Source of the DNA: Alligator mississippiensis
Taxonomy: Eukaryota > Chordata > Crocodylia > Alligatoridae
DNA length: 64,000 nt
Assembly: GCF_030867095.1 (NCBI RefSeq)
Contig: NC_081826.1
Coordinates: 43,874,001-43,938,000, forward strand
Direction: 5' to 3'
Shown: piece by piece, positions 1 to 12,547 of the stretch
Numbering within the stretch: position 1 is the stretch's first letter
Layout of the letters: each line of letters opens with the position of its first letter
Notes under the pieces: generated by a model
What the model was told of the DNA's origin: nothing
Database searches by the model: none
Seen by the model: only the letters and a program-made list of their open reading frames with translations
Program-made: the position numbers and the translations under genes

Positions 1-1921
1 CACACCTAAAGCTTCTGGACATATGCAGAAGTACCTCCTTGGAGAGTGGGTCTGATTTTTTATATCAGAGCTTTTTTGTTGATGACTGACCCTTTTTTTA
101 CCTCAGTTTCCATTTAGTGTCAGTCAGTGGCAAGCTCTCAACACTATCATGTCACTAAGGTGGAGTTGCCCTTCCACCAGATCCAGAGCTCCAACCTGTC
201 CGAGTCCAGTCCCAAAACACTAGGTGCAGTGAAGGCAGGGCCTCCTCTGCAGGTCTGTCCTCCTTCACTCATGTTACAACAGCCAGTCAGCTTGCCAGGG
301 ATCTGCTTCTAGCTCTCCTAGATTCCAAATGGCACCTTCCTCTTTTCTTTGATTCATAGGTTTTTTTCATTTGAGGATTTTTAAAGAAAAATGGCTTCAC
401 AGAGAAAATGAACTTTTGTGGAAAACTTCTCTCTTTGTGGAAATGTTGCAGTTGTTGATGAAAAACATTAGAATTTATAACTGAAATAATAGTTCCCAAA
501 ACCCAAACATCTTTATTAAAACATTTCACTGAAACATGAACATATTATAGATAGGTTCTTTTTTTTTACAAAATCAAAACAATGGAGAGAAATTTCAAGT
601 ATTTTTCCCAAAATTTCCTTAGAAAATTAATTCATATATTTTACTATATTAATGAAATACAGATGTTATCTGTCCAGAAGTTTATCTCTAAATACCAATT
701 TTACTTGAATACACTACACATAGCAATGTTGCTGGTTATATAGAGATAGAGAAATAAACGGACAGACAGACACATACATACATATAAATATATATCCAGT
801 AATATTCCTATTCAATATGTATATATAGGCTCAGTCCTAATCAAGATAGTCACACAAGCAATTCCATAAAGAAAAGTCCAATTAATCTTTGAACTACTTT
901 TTGCTTTTGGCCACTGACTTACTGACAATATCCAAGTTCAATATTATAGTAATTAGTTTTCTTATAACTCCTTGTAGGTAGCTGTTTATGAAACATCATG
1001 GATAGCTCACCTCTTTAACAACATGCATTCTTTCTGAATAAAACATCAACAAAATCAAATGGAAAGAAGGATTTAAAACCCACACCTGTTCCCTGTAATT
1101 AATTTAAGAAATAATATCTGTGAACACTAATATAACAGATTTTTTTCTACTATGAGAAAAAAAATGGGGAAATTTAGGTAAAGTTTAAGGAAATAAAAAT
1201 ATTAAAATGACCAGAAAAGACTGAACATGCTTTGATGACAAAAAGCAGGCATGCTTTATCAGAAGCAGAACAATTTTAAGTCTTGCAGTTCATCTGAGTC
1301 TTGAGAAATAAATTCTTGGCTCAAGTCACTTGGCATATGCCAGTTTGATCACACATAATCTAAAGCCTGTGAACTGTTAGCTCTTCCAGACTGTGTCTAC
1401 TGGCATCATTTTAGTTAAGCCAAAAGTTATGACAATGCAACAAATATGAAAGAAAAAGGCAGTCTTGAATTTGCAATATACTACAAGTCCCTTTCCAACT
1501 AATTGTCCTTTGGTGCCAAACATATTCAAGCAGTTCCAAGGTGTAAATTCAAAGGTCATGAATATCCATTTACTTTTAAAATGCAAATCAGAATGAAAAG
1601 ACTTTAGTACACACACAAAAACACCCCAGAATTCCTATAGCCCAGCCTCTAGCCTCTCCTTGAAATGGAAATGATCTGGAAGGACTACACACTGGGTACC
1701 ATGAAAATTAAGATACTAATCGCACATCTTTGCTTCGGGAGCTTCTTGTGGAGAATGGTGCTTCACCTTCCCCATTTCCTCCTTCCAAACTGATGCTTAG
1801 CTTAGGATTTACCACTTTTTCATATAACAGAAATGCACATACAGTGGATACATTTTAAAAAGCAACATTTGCTGACAGTTACTATTTAGTGATAACTCTT
1901 TATACTCTGGGTATTTCCTAT
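1..1921. other. intergenic, no gene seen
   Basis: This stretch is AT-rich. The open frames are short, start at non-ATG codons or lack any domain, and I recognise no exon. A GACA/CATA/TATA simple-sequence patch lies near 760-800. Confidence 0.6.
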
Positions 1922-1924
1922 TGT

Positions 1925-2493
1925 GGGTATGTGCAGCCATTTGTGGCACCTGGTCTACTATTGGTCACATGGCTTACTTTAAACTGTATGATAGTAGGTC
2001 AGGATCCACATGTGCAGACATTTGCTGGTGCCAGGATCCATGCCAAGAACCCGGTGTAAGTAACTTGGAGGTGGGCAGGAATTGGTGGAGAACGGCTAAC
2101 AGGTCTCTGGGGGTGTTGGTGGGCCCAGGGGGTGCAGTTGGCATATTCAGGGGGCAACTGGTGGGTCTGCAGGGAGGGTTGCTGCATCTGAAAGGGGAGT
2201 GATCTGTCCAGGGCTGTGGAGAGGTTGGGGGGCTAAAAGTAGAGGAGTTCAGGGTAGAGGATTTGGGCAGAAAGTGTGCAGCCCCTGGGCTTGGGTAAGT
2301 GGCTGGGCTTTCCCAGCCCCAGAGCTGCATTTCAAATGTGTGTAGACATTCACTAGATTGGGTTAACACATTTCTGATCTACCTTCTTTAGATCTGGCTC
2401 AAAATCTTTTGCCCAATTTAACCTCCCTTAATGTCTGCACTGATCAGCATGATCCTAGTTAGGTCAGTATAAATGTAATGTCTGCAGGTACCC
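1925..2493. mobile_element. non-autonomous DNA transposon (MITE), 3-bp target duplication TGT
   Basis: The left end GGGTATGTGCAGCCATT is matched by the reverse complement of the right end, GGGTACCTGCAGACATT, so the element has imperfect terminal inverted repeats. TGT flanks both sides (1922-1924 and 2494-2496). The ends resemble those at 3384, 34734 and 46058. There is no transposase; the open frames inside are chance frames in a GC-rich core. The superfamily is open: a PIF/Harbinger-like origin is a guess from the 3-bp duplication. Confidence 0.6.
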
Positions 2494-2579
2494 TGTAATT
2501 GTCAGTATTGTGGTGAACTGATAACTATTGGTACATGGTGCAAACAGTCACTTACATTACATGAATGGACTTGCACATA

Positions 2580-3130
2580 TACTCTTTTTTCTCACATACA
2601 ACACACCCCAGAATTAATACATGTGTTGTTTGTGAAAGACTGAAAAAAAATAGATTTTTCCAGATTCATGGATGTATAGAGCAGGGGCAGAGCCTAACAT
2701 TCAGCTAACTCACCCTCCCTTTCCTGCTTAACTACATCTGAAACCCTACTTGCTGCTGAAGACTAGCCTGCATAAGTGAATCTATGATTTTGAAAAGAGC
2801 TAAAGTGTTACCAACACTGTGAAACTAGAGAAGAGACACCAGAAGCAGCTAGCAAACAGTAAAAATTGCCAGAAGAAAGATTAGCTTAATTAGTGAAACA
2901 TCAAGGTGATTAAAAAGGAGAGATGATCATTAACACTTCTGGAGTGAAGAACAATGAGCCATTTAGTCAACTGATTTTCTCACATGTCTAAATAGTAATG
3001 CAACAACTGCTGTACTGTGGAGCAGGAATCAAAACAGGGTGCTTCTATTCCAGTGAGAAAATCATCTTTTCCACTTAATATACACCCCCACTATTGAGGG
3101 GTTTATTTTAGCTAGCATACTACATGCCTA
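2580..3130. mobile_element. diverged Tc1/mariner-like MITE, relative of the 12.06 kb copy
   Basis: The left end (TTTTCTCACATACAACACAC) and several internal blocks, such as CTCACCCTCCCTTTCCTGCT, also occur in the element at 12061-12547. The right part (AATATACACCCCCACTATTG, then a TTTATTTTAG block) matches that copy's AATATGCACCC and TTAATTTTGG blocks. The left end follows a TA. The right terminus is worn, so its edge is approximate. Confidence 0.55.
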
Positions 3131-3383
3131 GGGTCCATGGGGCTGGGGCTGTGCTGTGGGAAATGGGAGGGAAGGAGGGAGGGGGGATTCCTGTTTGAGC
3201 AGAAAGCAGCAGGGGGGTGGGCAGGGCAGGGGGAAGCCAGCCAGACCCTGCCATGTCTGCAGTCTCTGCCAGAGCTGTAGCCCGGGAGTGTGGGGTCAGC
3301 CCTTCTGTGGAGCAGAGAGCCTCGCCCAGCCCGGAGAGTATGCTGGTATGCCAGGGGTGTCTGGTTTATCTTAAACTAGCAAG

Positions 3384-3579
3384 GGATCTGGGACAGACAT
3401 TGCATAAACTGGTTTGAGTCAAACCAGTTAAGTCTGATACAACATTCAACCAATTTTATCACAAACCGGTTTCAGCCATTTTCAAACTGGTTTACGTGCA
3501 CTGAATGTCTGTTCTGTTACAGGTTTAAACTAGTTTCTGATCACTTAAACTGGTTTATGTGTAATGTCTGTCCCTAGCC
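3384..3579. mobile_element. short MITE, 3-bp target duplication AAG
   Basis: The left end GGATCTGGGACAGACATTG and the reverse complement of the right end, GGCTAGGGACAGACATTAC, are inverted repeats. AAG flanks both sides (3381-3383, 3580-3582). The interior repeats AAACTGGTTT/AAACCGGTTT motifs. It is clearly related to 46058-46456: both share GTTAAGTCTGATAC and the TTTCTGATCACTTA / TTTCAGATCACTTA block near the right end. Confidence 0.75.
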
Positions 3580-3582
3580 AAG

Positions 3583-6500
3583 GAGTCTGACCTAGACCTG
3601 ACCTTGGCGTGGTCCCGGACCTGGTACATGTTATTGGTGTGCATGCCAGACCCAGCCCCCATACTGGCTGCACCTAAATCATGTGGCCCATTCAGATTCC
3701 TTTACCTTGTCAGTTTTCTCTTCACTACCACAGGAAGGAATACCTTACTCACTGAAAACTGCAGCTGAGGACAGAAATATTAAAAAAATTGGGCTGAATC
3801 TACTGAATGGTTTCAGCTGAAAGAAATATGAAAAAAATAGAAAACTTTAAGCATTTCATTTTGCTATTGTTGAGAGAAAATACTTTGATTTCCTGTTTAA
3901 TACAACATTGGTATTTAAAGAAATGCTAAATTCAATTTTTTAAAAAGGTGTAAAAGGTTTAAAAAACTTAGAACAGCTTTTACTTTCACTGGGAAAAACA
4001 AGATATTTTCATTTAGTATTAATAAAAAATGATGGGTTTTGTTTGTCAATTTAACCAGCAGGACAAAAAATCACTTTTTCCACTAACTCTCATAACCATG
4101 CTTCTTTGGTATTGTGTTTTAACAGAGTATCCACTAGGAGGAGCCAAATTTACAAAGCATCTGACAAAGTAGGCTGCTGCCTACAAAACCTTATGCTTCC
4201 CTGAACCAGTCTATAAGGTACCACCCTGTTCCACCTGCTGAAAGACTTTATTAACAGATAAAGAGGAAGCTTTTTTACTACACCATGCTTAGCCCTCAAA
4301 GATCAGTGAATAATCACTGTAATACACAAGAAACAAGAGTTTCAGCTAGCTAAATGCCCATCAGAAATCAGATTTGCTACCTAGAGGGTGTTTATCTAAT
4401 TGCAACAAATTGACTTTTCCTAATTATGTTGAGAACAGATGTTTTATGATTAGAAATAAACATAAAAGAGAGAGAACATCAAAGACAGACTGTCTATGAT
4501 AAAATGAAATAAAGAAACTAACTAATTAAGCCAACCAAACAGGATAATATTCCAGCTTGTCTAGGTCTTCTCTTAAACTCAATTAGCAGGGGTACCAGAA
4601 ACATTTGCAGACATTTTGCACGGATGAAGGTGTGATAAAAGCTGCAGTTGGGTCCTCTTGGGGTTGCTGCATAAACACTGAAAGAAAACAGCAGTGATTA
4701 ACTACAAATTTGTACAGAGCTAAGTAGGTGTGTCAAAACAGTTTGTATAAGTGTTTTGAACTTTCTATGCTGCTGTTTATTTAACCTCACATCTTCCGAA
4801 CAACTACCACCACCAACTTCTATTTCAGGATTAAGGAATAGAGAAGAGGCTGAACAGAAGTTTTTCCAGCATCCATTCATTTTTTAAACCCAACTTGAGA
4901 AACCTGGGGCATGATTAGAGACACTGAGCCTTAAAAGTATTCAGCAACTCTGAAAATCAAGCCACAAATTCCTGTTTGAGGATTCAAAAGCTAGGAAGAT
5001 GCAAACCCAGTGAGCATGTATGAGGTGTGTGTGCACTGTTTTTGCCATCCCTTCAATTTGTTGTCATAAGTAGCCGCGTGTGCTGCCTGACTAGTTATGT
5101 CAACCCTGATCTGATGTAGAGCCAGGAACAAAACCCTTATTTTTTACTCCATTCTCCCAAAATGTGTTGGGTTTTATGGTTTTAAAGACAAGAGGTGAAA
5201 TCCTGGCCCTACTGAAGCTTGGCTTCAGGGGAACTAGGATTTCAGCCAAGATTTATTTAAATGTAAAATCACAAACTGAGTTTGTTTCATTTTCAATTAT
5301 TTGTTCTGTAGCAGAGGTGTAGTTTTCCCTCCTGGTATTCAGCTGAGAGCACATGATTACTCACAGGTCAGAACAAGACGGGATCTTCCCTACTTCCAGC
5401 TGTTTCTAGCTAATTTGATGGGTTTTCCACTTTCCTGCTGATACTCTGGAATGAAACTGATTAAATTTCTCACTGTGTTAAAATGATCCAATTAATTTAG
5501 CTCTTTCTTCTTGTTATTGAAAACCACACGAACAGCTGCTAGTTTCTGTGAAGGTATTTCTTTAAATAGAACTGGTTCAAATTTTTTATTTTGAAATTTC
5601 AACAATAAATAGATATTTGAAATGTAAAAATACTGAGGAATTATGTATGAAGTTTTCTGTAACAATAATATAACTAATGGGTTTTTTTTCTTTCAATTTT
5701 GACACTTCAATAACATTTAAAACTAAACCAAAAAAATTCCCAAACAAAAATTGTGATTTTTCCCATTTTGATGAACTCTTTTCTCTACTTAGTAATTTAA
5801 ATAAAATATTTTAAATCTATGAGTTGTTCACAAACTGATCATATCGGGTATTTGCTATGCACTATGTATGATGTCTAGTCAATCAATAATGAAATGTTTT
5901 GTCATTTCTGATCTTTGAATGAGTGACTAAAATTTAGAGAAATTTTTTTGACTGTCTGTACTTGGCCCCTAAAGTGTCAAGGGGGCCTAATATCTGTTAA
6001 CACTGCTTTTGCTGAATTTGAATAGTTCTCAGACAGGTTTATTCTCACATATTGAAATTTACAGAAATCTACTGACTGTCTGAAGTCTTGACTGAGAATC
6101 TATGTTCTGTCAGCAAGTATTCACTTTTGGAATAATGTGCTTGGGGGACAAGAGAGGTTTTGGGGGATTATTATGGAATTATAAATAGCATTTTTTTTAG
6201 AATATAACATTCAAATAATAATCTAGGAGAACCTAAAAATAATTGCTATTATATGTGAAAAAAATCATGCTAAGTTTTTGATGCATGCTATAAAAGTATT
6301 GGTCTCTCTGAATATAAGTATTTTCATAGTTGGCTACTTGTGCATTCATAGAATAATCTAGAGATGGTTGGAAAATCTCCAACAGCACACTTTTCTGTTG
6401 GAAAATTCCACTTTTTAAAAGCAAAATGTTTCAAAGAAATCTACTGACTAGAGGAAAATAGGATACAGGATTCTAGTACATTCAAAATTGAACTTTTTTG

Positions 6501-6938
6501 AGGGAATCTTAAGATTTTCCATTTCAAAATGAATTTTCATTCATATTTTTAAAATAGACAATACAGTGCAACATAGAAACCAAAATATTTCAATTAACCC
6601 TATATGAAATATTTTTTTTTCAGAATTGTGTTTAATGGGAGTTTTTTCCTGTTCTATTCCAATTCAGAATGTGTCAGTGTCTCTTCTCAGTGTTCTTAGT
6701 ACAGTATCATAGTTCTAGCTGCCATTTAGGACAGCTTCCTCAACTAATGCTAAATTCACTTAAAATTTATAGTCCTAGAGACCAGCTTGCTTTTATTATC
6801 CATCATACTACAGCAGCCATTGCAACTGAGAGTCCTTGCTAGACTCCTCTGCTGTTGTAGATCTCTACAATTAAAATAATACCATTTTAAGAGGGTGTAC
6901 ATGATTGTGTATATCTTTCATCCCTTACCAGGTAATCG
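3583..6938. other. intergenic, no gene seen
   Basis: AT-rich DNA with no convincing open frame, splice pattern or repeat with recognisable ends. Poly-T and poly-A runs are frequent. Confidence 0.55.
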
Positions 6939-6946
6939 TTGCTTAT

Positions 6947-7744
6947 TAGGGCTGTGAGAAGCTTCAGTCCCTGATTCGATTTGGTGGAGATTCGGACCGA
7001 TTTGTTGGCCTAATCTCTGAATCTGAACTGAATCAGAGGACCCTTTAATCTTTCCAAATCAACTTGGAGAGATTCAAAAAGATTCAGAGATTCGGATATA
7101 GAGACAGTTTAAAATATTTTTTCTGCATTCCTTTAGGTACCAGGCAGCTCATGAATACTGTGATGCTGGGGCACATGGAGTGTCCCATAGGAGCGCAGGG
7201 GGCTCCCAAGCACGCTTAGCAGCAGACCCAGAAGTGGACCAGAAGCACTTCTGGACCACTTCTGGGTCCGCCAAGGAGTGTGCAGGGGGGCCCCCTGCAC
7301 CCCCCCCAGCTTGGTGACTGGTGCCTCCTGGGTCTGGGGGAGGGACCAGGGGTTCCCCTGTGGCTGATCACTGAGCTGGGGGGGGGTGCAGGGGACCCCC
7401 CAGTGCACTCCCTGGCAGATCTGGAAATGGACCAGAAATACTTCCAGTCCAGTTCTGGGTTTGCTGTCGAGCACATGGAGGCCCCCCCCCGCACTCCTGT
7501 GGGAGGCTTCATGTGCCCCAGCATTGCAGCATTCACAAGCTGTGCCTGCTACCTCGAGGTATGTAGAAAAAACATTTAAAGCTGTCTCTATGTCCAAATT
7601 GCTGATTCTCCAAATCAGCATCAAATCTTCAAATTCAGATTCGGCTGAATTGAATCAGGGCAGTGATCTGAACCAACAAATCGAATCACTGTCCCTAATT
7701 CAGGCCAAATCCAAATTGAATAGGACCTGCTTCGCACGCCCCTA
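6947..7744. mobile_element. hAT-type MITE, perfect 8-bp TSD TTGCTTAT
   Basis: The terminal inverted repeats are TAGGGCTGTGAGAAGC on the left and TAGGGGCGTGCGAAGC as the reverse complement of the right end. TTGCTTAT is duplicated exactly at 6939-6946 and 7745-7752, the 8-bp size expected for hAT. The two arms (about 6947-7190 and 7520-7744) are inverted copies of each other rich in GATTCGGATT-like motifs, so the element could fold back on itself. The central part is GC-rich with poly-C and poly-G runs. No transposase is encoded. Confidence 0.92.
7225..7268. repeat. 44-bp near-perfect inverted repeat inside the hAT MITE
   Basis: GACCCAGAAGTGG at the left is mirrored by CCACTTCTGGGTC at the right, around a CCAGAAG/CTTCTGG core with a central mismatch. 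Confidence 0.85.
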
Positions 7745-7752
7745 TTGCTTAT

Positions 7753-8859
7753 TGCCTCTTTGTTATTTTACACAGTATATATAGTACCACCAGGTATTTC
7801 TCTGGCTTATACACTAACACATAGCCATACTCTTGCAAATCTATCATGGAGCACAGAAGCTGAGTTGACATTTTGAAATACTTAGATATTGCTAGTGGTC
7901 TTCTGATATGTTTGCAGGTCTAGGCAGGTTAAAAACATAGGCCAGTTTTTTTTCACAAGCAGAGGCCAGACCTAAACAATTATCACCATATTTTTTCTCT
8001 GTCTCTCTTATCAACCTTCCTATTTATCTTCCTTTTATGATGTTGTTATATGACCAGTCCTATTTTATTTTTAATCACATTCATGCAGAGGTATTTTATT
8101 TAGAGTGATAAAATCTAATTCTGAGCATGGAGGAAAAACCTGTTTAGAGATATTCTGTTCCTCATTACAAACTGGATGTTCCACCCATGTAACATTTGAA
8201 TTCAGTATTAACCTGAAGATCAACATTTTAGTTATCAGATTAAGCATGAAACTGGCCATGACGTTATCACACCTATGGCTGTTAGTATAAAGCTTTTTAT
8301 TTTCTTCCATTTTGGCATTCTTTGACCCACTTTTCAGTCGGGCCACAATAGAGTGCTGCTGCTGTTAATCTACCATTTGGGAACATCATGTCTAACTTAG
8401 CAAACTGTTGATTTTATACTAGAATTGCATATAATAAATTATCCCTAAGGCTAAATGCATGTTAGGTCTTGTATTGACACTTGTTTATACTCAGGTGCTA
8501 GTAGACATATATAGTGTCAAACGTTCACAGGTTGAATATTTCTAGAGCGAATTTTTTTCAGAGCAGTCTCTGAAAACTGCTATATGGCCTATAGACAGCA
8601 AATCTTAGCACTTCATCTCAATAGCTGCCAAAACTCATGAAATGCATCTAATTTGGTAAACAACTCTGCCTTTGTCTCTCACTAATTGTTCACTTGATAA
8701 CAGATTTGTTCTGTATTCTTGGAGGGATCTTTGGGAATCATAACTATTCTGAGGTCCCTTTAAAACAAATAGCACAAAAAATTAACTTCTTAACTTTTGT
8801 CTCCAGGGCACCAGTATTCATTCCAAAGTACGGGGAAAAAAGGAAAAATGTATCTACCC
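7753..8859. other. intergenic, no gene seen
   Basis: AT-rich DNA. The open frames in this stretch, near 8071-8346 and 8694-8885, have no recognisable domain. Confidence 0.55.
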
Positions 8860-8862
8860 AGT

Positions 8863-9102
8863 GGGTACATCTACACGTTCATTAACGCACTGTAGTTACT
8901 TCACATTAAGTTTAGTACTTGGTTAACCAAACACTAAATCAATGTGCAGTAACGTTGGCACACTGGTTTTTCATGACGCTTACCACACAGTAGCCTAATA
9001 CTACTGTGCAGTAGTGTATTAGCATGGTTTTTGCCTGGCACACTACTTTGCATGCAGGGGTATTAGACTACAGCACAGTTAGCATCTCATGTAGACACTC
9101 CC
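8863..9102. mobile_element. MITE of the GGGCACGTCTACA-end family, TSD AGT
   Basis: The left end GGGTACATCTACACG and the reverse complement of the right end, GGGAGTGTCTACATG, form inverted repeats. AGT flanks both sides (8860-8862, 9103-9105). The interior has repeated ACTGTGCAGTA-like motifs also found in the elements at 58.4 kb and 61.5 kb. Confidence 0.75.
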
Positions 9103-9105
9103 AGT

Positions 9106-9915
9106 ATGTACCAACACAGGAGGGAGGATGAGATCTGTAAATATGTGTGCAAACCTCTAGTTTAGGAATTCCCATTCCCCACAACTTTCTTGTGATTTTT
9201 CCTGAAAATGGCAGCACGTGGTTCTTTTTAACCATGTCCTGTCTCCAAACATACGTTCTCATTGTGATGCAGGTCTAGCCCCACAGCCAGTGTGATTGTG
9301 AAGAGCCACATCTTAGCCACCTAAGTAAAATGGAGCTGGAGACCAACAAAAACAGTAAATGAAGTGTCAACTACATGAGCCGGGGTGAGGCAGCAGAAGG
9401 AAAAAAAGCCCTGTTTCCAGCTGCACATAGGGAAAAAAAAAAAGACACAACAAGAAATATTCATTGCATATTTTCCCCTTATGGTGTATTAAATGAACAA
9501 GGAAAATAAATCCCAATTCTAATGTGTTTCATTTGTTTGCTGTACATGATTTTCCTTCTACAGCACTGTTCTTTTTGTCCTCCATTTGCATTTGCACCTC
9601 TTACTTATCTATCATCCTTGTATTCAGCCTTTTCTGGCTTCTTTTTTCTCCCTTGCTCACTTTCCCTTCTGCATTGAGGTAACATTAAAAAAATGTCCCT
9701 CATACTGTACCTTTTATATGCCCACACACTGATTTTTTAAAAAGCTATCTCATTGGTAGCCCCATAGAAGTTGTGAGGTAGTTACTCTGGTATTTTCCTA
9801 TTTGTGCACGCTATTATTTATAAGTGTAAAAAAAAAGACAGAAGAATCATTGAAAGCTGGAATTGTAGTTCCTATGCCATGCTCCTATTTTTCAGAATGA
9901 CCTCTTGTTACAGTC
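9106..9915. other. intergenic, no gene seen
   Basis: No convincing gene. A short stretch near 9755-9825 faintly resembles the middle of a MIR-type SINE, too weak to call. Confidence 0.45.
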
Positions 9916-9918
9916 TTA

Positions 9919-10443
9919 GGGTAAATACAAGCATTATATTTAGATTGACCTAACCAAGGTAAGGTTGATCTAAATAGCAAGGCATTTAGACATCCACAGG
10001 GCTTAAATCTCCCAAAAAATGGCACACCAATTTTTGAGGTGAACTAACTTTAGATTGACTTGGGTTAACCCAATCTAAAATGGGTTAACCTGGTTTAGTC
10101 AACAACTGCATGCATTCACAGCACAGCCCTGGGGCTGGGAAAATCCAGCCACTTTCCCCAGACCTGGGGCTGTGTTGTTCCTACCCCTCAACCCTAACTG
10201 GGTTAATTTTAGACCTCCAACCCTGGACCAGGCAACCTTCACCATCACCCCTGTGGACCTGCCAACCCCCCTGGGCCTCCTAACTCCTCATGGAACCACC
10301 GGCCCCCCGATTCTGTCAGTCCTTCTCACAAGCCTGATTGTTCCCAAAACTGGTGAACACCTGTATGTGCCACTCCAGGTTTAGGTTTAGGCATCTTAAA
10401 GTAAACCACCTAAACCTAAATTGGGTCCTGTGAATGCTTGGCT
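9919..10443. mobile_element. probable MITE, ends uncertain
   Basis: AAGCATT occurs near the left end (after GGGTAAATAC) and, inverted, near the right end (GAATGCTTGGC). Both are followed inward by TTTAGATTGACC / TTTAGGTTTAGG blocks, so the outer parts are inverted repeats. The core is GC-rich and carries a chance open frame. I could not fix a clean target duplication, so the edges are approximate. Confidence 0.5.
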
Positions 10444-10446
10444 TTA

Positions 10447-12059
10447 ACAATCATCTATTTCTAACCACAAGTGCAAATCAGCTTTACCTTGTATCTAACT
10501 AGTACTGCACCCTCAACTTTGAGCGATCCAATCCACATCTCTTTACAGCCATCTCGTCTCACTTCATTACAGTTTATTGAGTTGTCTCTTTATATTTGAT
10601 GTCCGTTTATATTTTATGACACAGTCAGCTCTGCATATGTACAGCTCTAAAGCAGCCCCTTGCAAAACTATACATGCACATATATACATACATACATATA
10701 TTTACTATGGGTTGGGGTGTTTCAATCTGTTTCTTTACACATGCTTGAGAAAATGGCCAGTATGGAGCTTTTCTTTTTCTGAGACTCATGTCTCCTCTTA
10801 TTGCAACTTCAGTTAGCATCTGAAGTTCTACAGAGACTCTCCCTAATATCACGATGTGCTTTTCTGTTAATTTATTACTTAACAGATTTCTTGTTTTATT
10901 TGCCAGAATTAATGGATTCTCTAGGCTACTGCTTCCAATCATCCTCACTATTCACACCCTGGAACACTTGATCTGATATGAAAGAGATTTTCATGACTCC
11001 AGGACTGACTGAGCTTTTAATCTTACATCTGTGACAAGCATCAAAGGTTTCTGTCAGCTGCTGGATCTGGAAACAAAACATGAACCATTCTGTTTTGTCT
11101 ATTTTACTGTAGGTTAGAGAAAACGGTAGGTATACAATTAGCCCAGGATGAAGCCAAAATTGCCTGTGTCATCTCTGGCAGTTTAAAAGGTTATATATTC
11201 TGACGGTTTGACTCCCCATCATAGCAATGATAAGGCAAATTTTATTTCACTGAGCTTCTTCTTTACTCCAGGAACTTCAAAGTAGAATAATAACGTAATT
11301 TGGAAAGCTTGCCGGCTGTCATTCACGTTTCCTATTATTTTCAATGCTGTTGTGGGCATAGCTGTATTATATCTATTACCTTCTACATTTCTCCTCTATT
11401 TACTTTATGGTCAATTGGGTTTTCTTTACAGAGGTTCTCGCACACTTCTAGCACCTTGTCATGAGGAATTAAGAGTCTGCTTGAGCTGTAAGAAATGGAG
11501 AGCTGCCAACTCAATTCAACACGTTAAAGTTTATTTGGTCTGAACAGTTATGTGAGTACTGCCAAACATAAGAGGCAGACCCCTTAGGTCTCTGTTGGAG
11601 ACCATTACTATCTGTGCAGAATAAGGCTACCTGCTGTCTTTGGGGTTTGATCTCCTGTGTTTATTTGTCGGCAGCATCCACTCATGATCTCTTGGCAGAC
11701 TGCTGTATAGCATAGTGCTCTCTCTTTCTCTCCCTTCTTCCAGTTAGGTGCAACCACTTTTTATAAGACTTTTTTTAATAACATTTCATCATTTAATAAA
11801 ATGACCTTTCTTGCACTTCCTTGCATTTCTGACCTTGGAATAGAATGTCTCTCCATCTCATTCTCTCATGTGTCACATCAGTTGCAAATCACTAATCTCT
11901 CGGTTTGGATTGTGCATTTTACTTTCCAACATCCACTTGGAGACCATACTCCCCAGCCATGTATTTGTAAGAGTCTGTTTTTGCTCTGAATATTTAACTG
12001 CAGTGGGACTGGCTCTTAGCCTGGTAACTCTGTGCTGGGGTTTACAGCAGCCTAACATT
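10447..12059. other. intergenic, no gene seen
   Basis: No recognisable gene. A small ATAC/ATAT simple repeat lies near 10676-10704. Open frames near 11352-11543 and 11801-12146 show no domain or matching splice signals. Confidence 0.5.
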
Positions 12060-12060
12060 T

Positions 12061-12547
12061 TACCATATTTTCTCACATACCACATGCTCCCACATAAGAC
12101 ACATGCCTTGTTTGGAGGAGGCAGGATGAAGAAAAGATCTTTCTAGAGTTAGGGCCAGATGGAGCAGGGCCTGAGTTTAATCTTCAACTCATTCACCCTC
12201 CCTTTCCTGCTCAGGCAAAAACTAGTTTTAACCCTTTTGCAGCTGAATAGGCTGCTCTTTTCCTGAGCAGAAAAAGGTGTGTAAGTGAGCTCCCCACTTA
12301 GGCTCTGTCCCTGCTCCACTTCAGCTGTGAAAAGGTTAAAGCTAAACTGCTGCTAAAGATTGGGCTCCACCTCTCCCTCCATTAAGCTGCTAGGCAGGCG
12401 AGAGACAGAAAAGCAGCAGGAGCTTTTTCACAGCATCTTCACACTCGCATTCCAGGCAGAAAATCAGCTTACCCACTAATATGCACCCTTGTTTTAGAGG
12501 GTTAATTTTGGGAGAATGGTGCATGTGGTATATGAATAAATATAGTA
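12061..12547. mobile_element. Tc1/mariner-like MITE with TA target duplication
   Basis: The left end TACCATATTTTCTCACATAC and the reverse complement of the right end, TACTATATTTATTCATATAC, are inverted repeats that both run on into CACATGC. The outermost TA on each side fits a TA target duplication, which with the ACCRTATTTT-type end is typical of the Tc2-like branch of Tc1/mariner. The interior is related to 2580-3130. No transposase is present. Confidence 0.78.

Noticed and set aside
7133-7784. Frames of 99-163 codons on both strands
   Set aside because: They lie wholly inside the hAT MITE 6947-7744, or run a few codons past its right end, and reflect its GC-rich core and inverted repeats.
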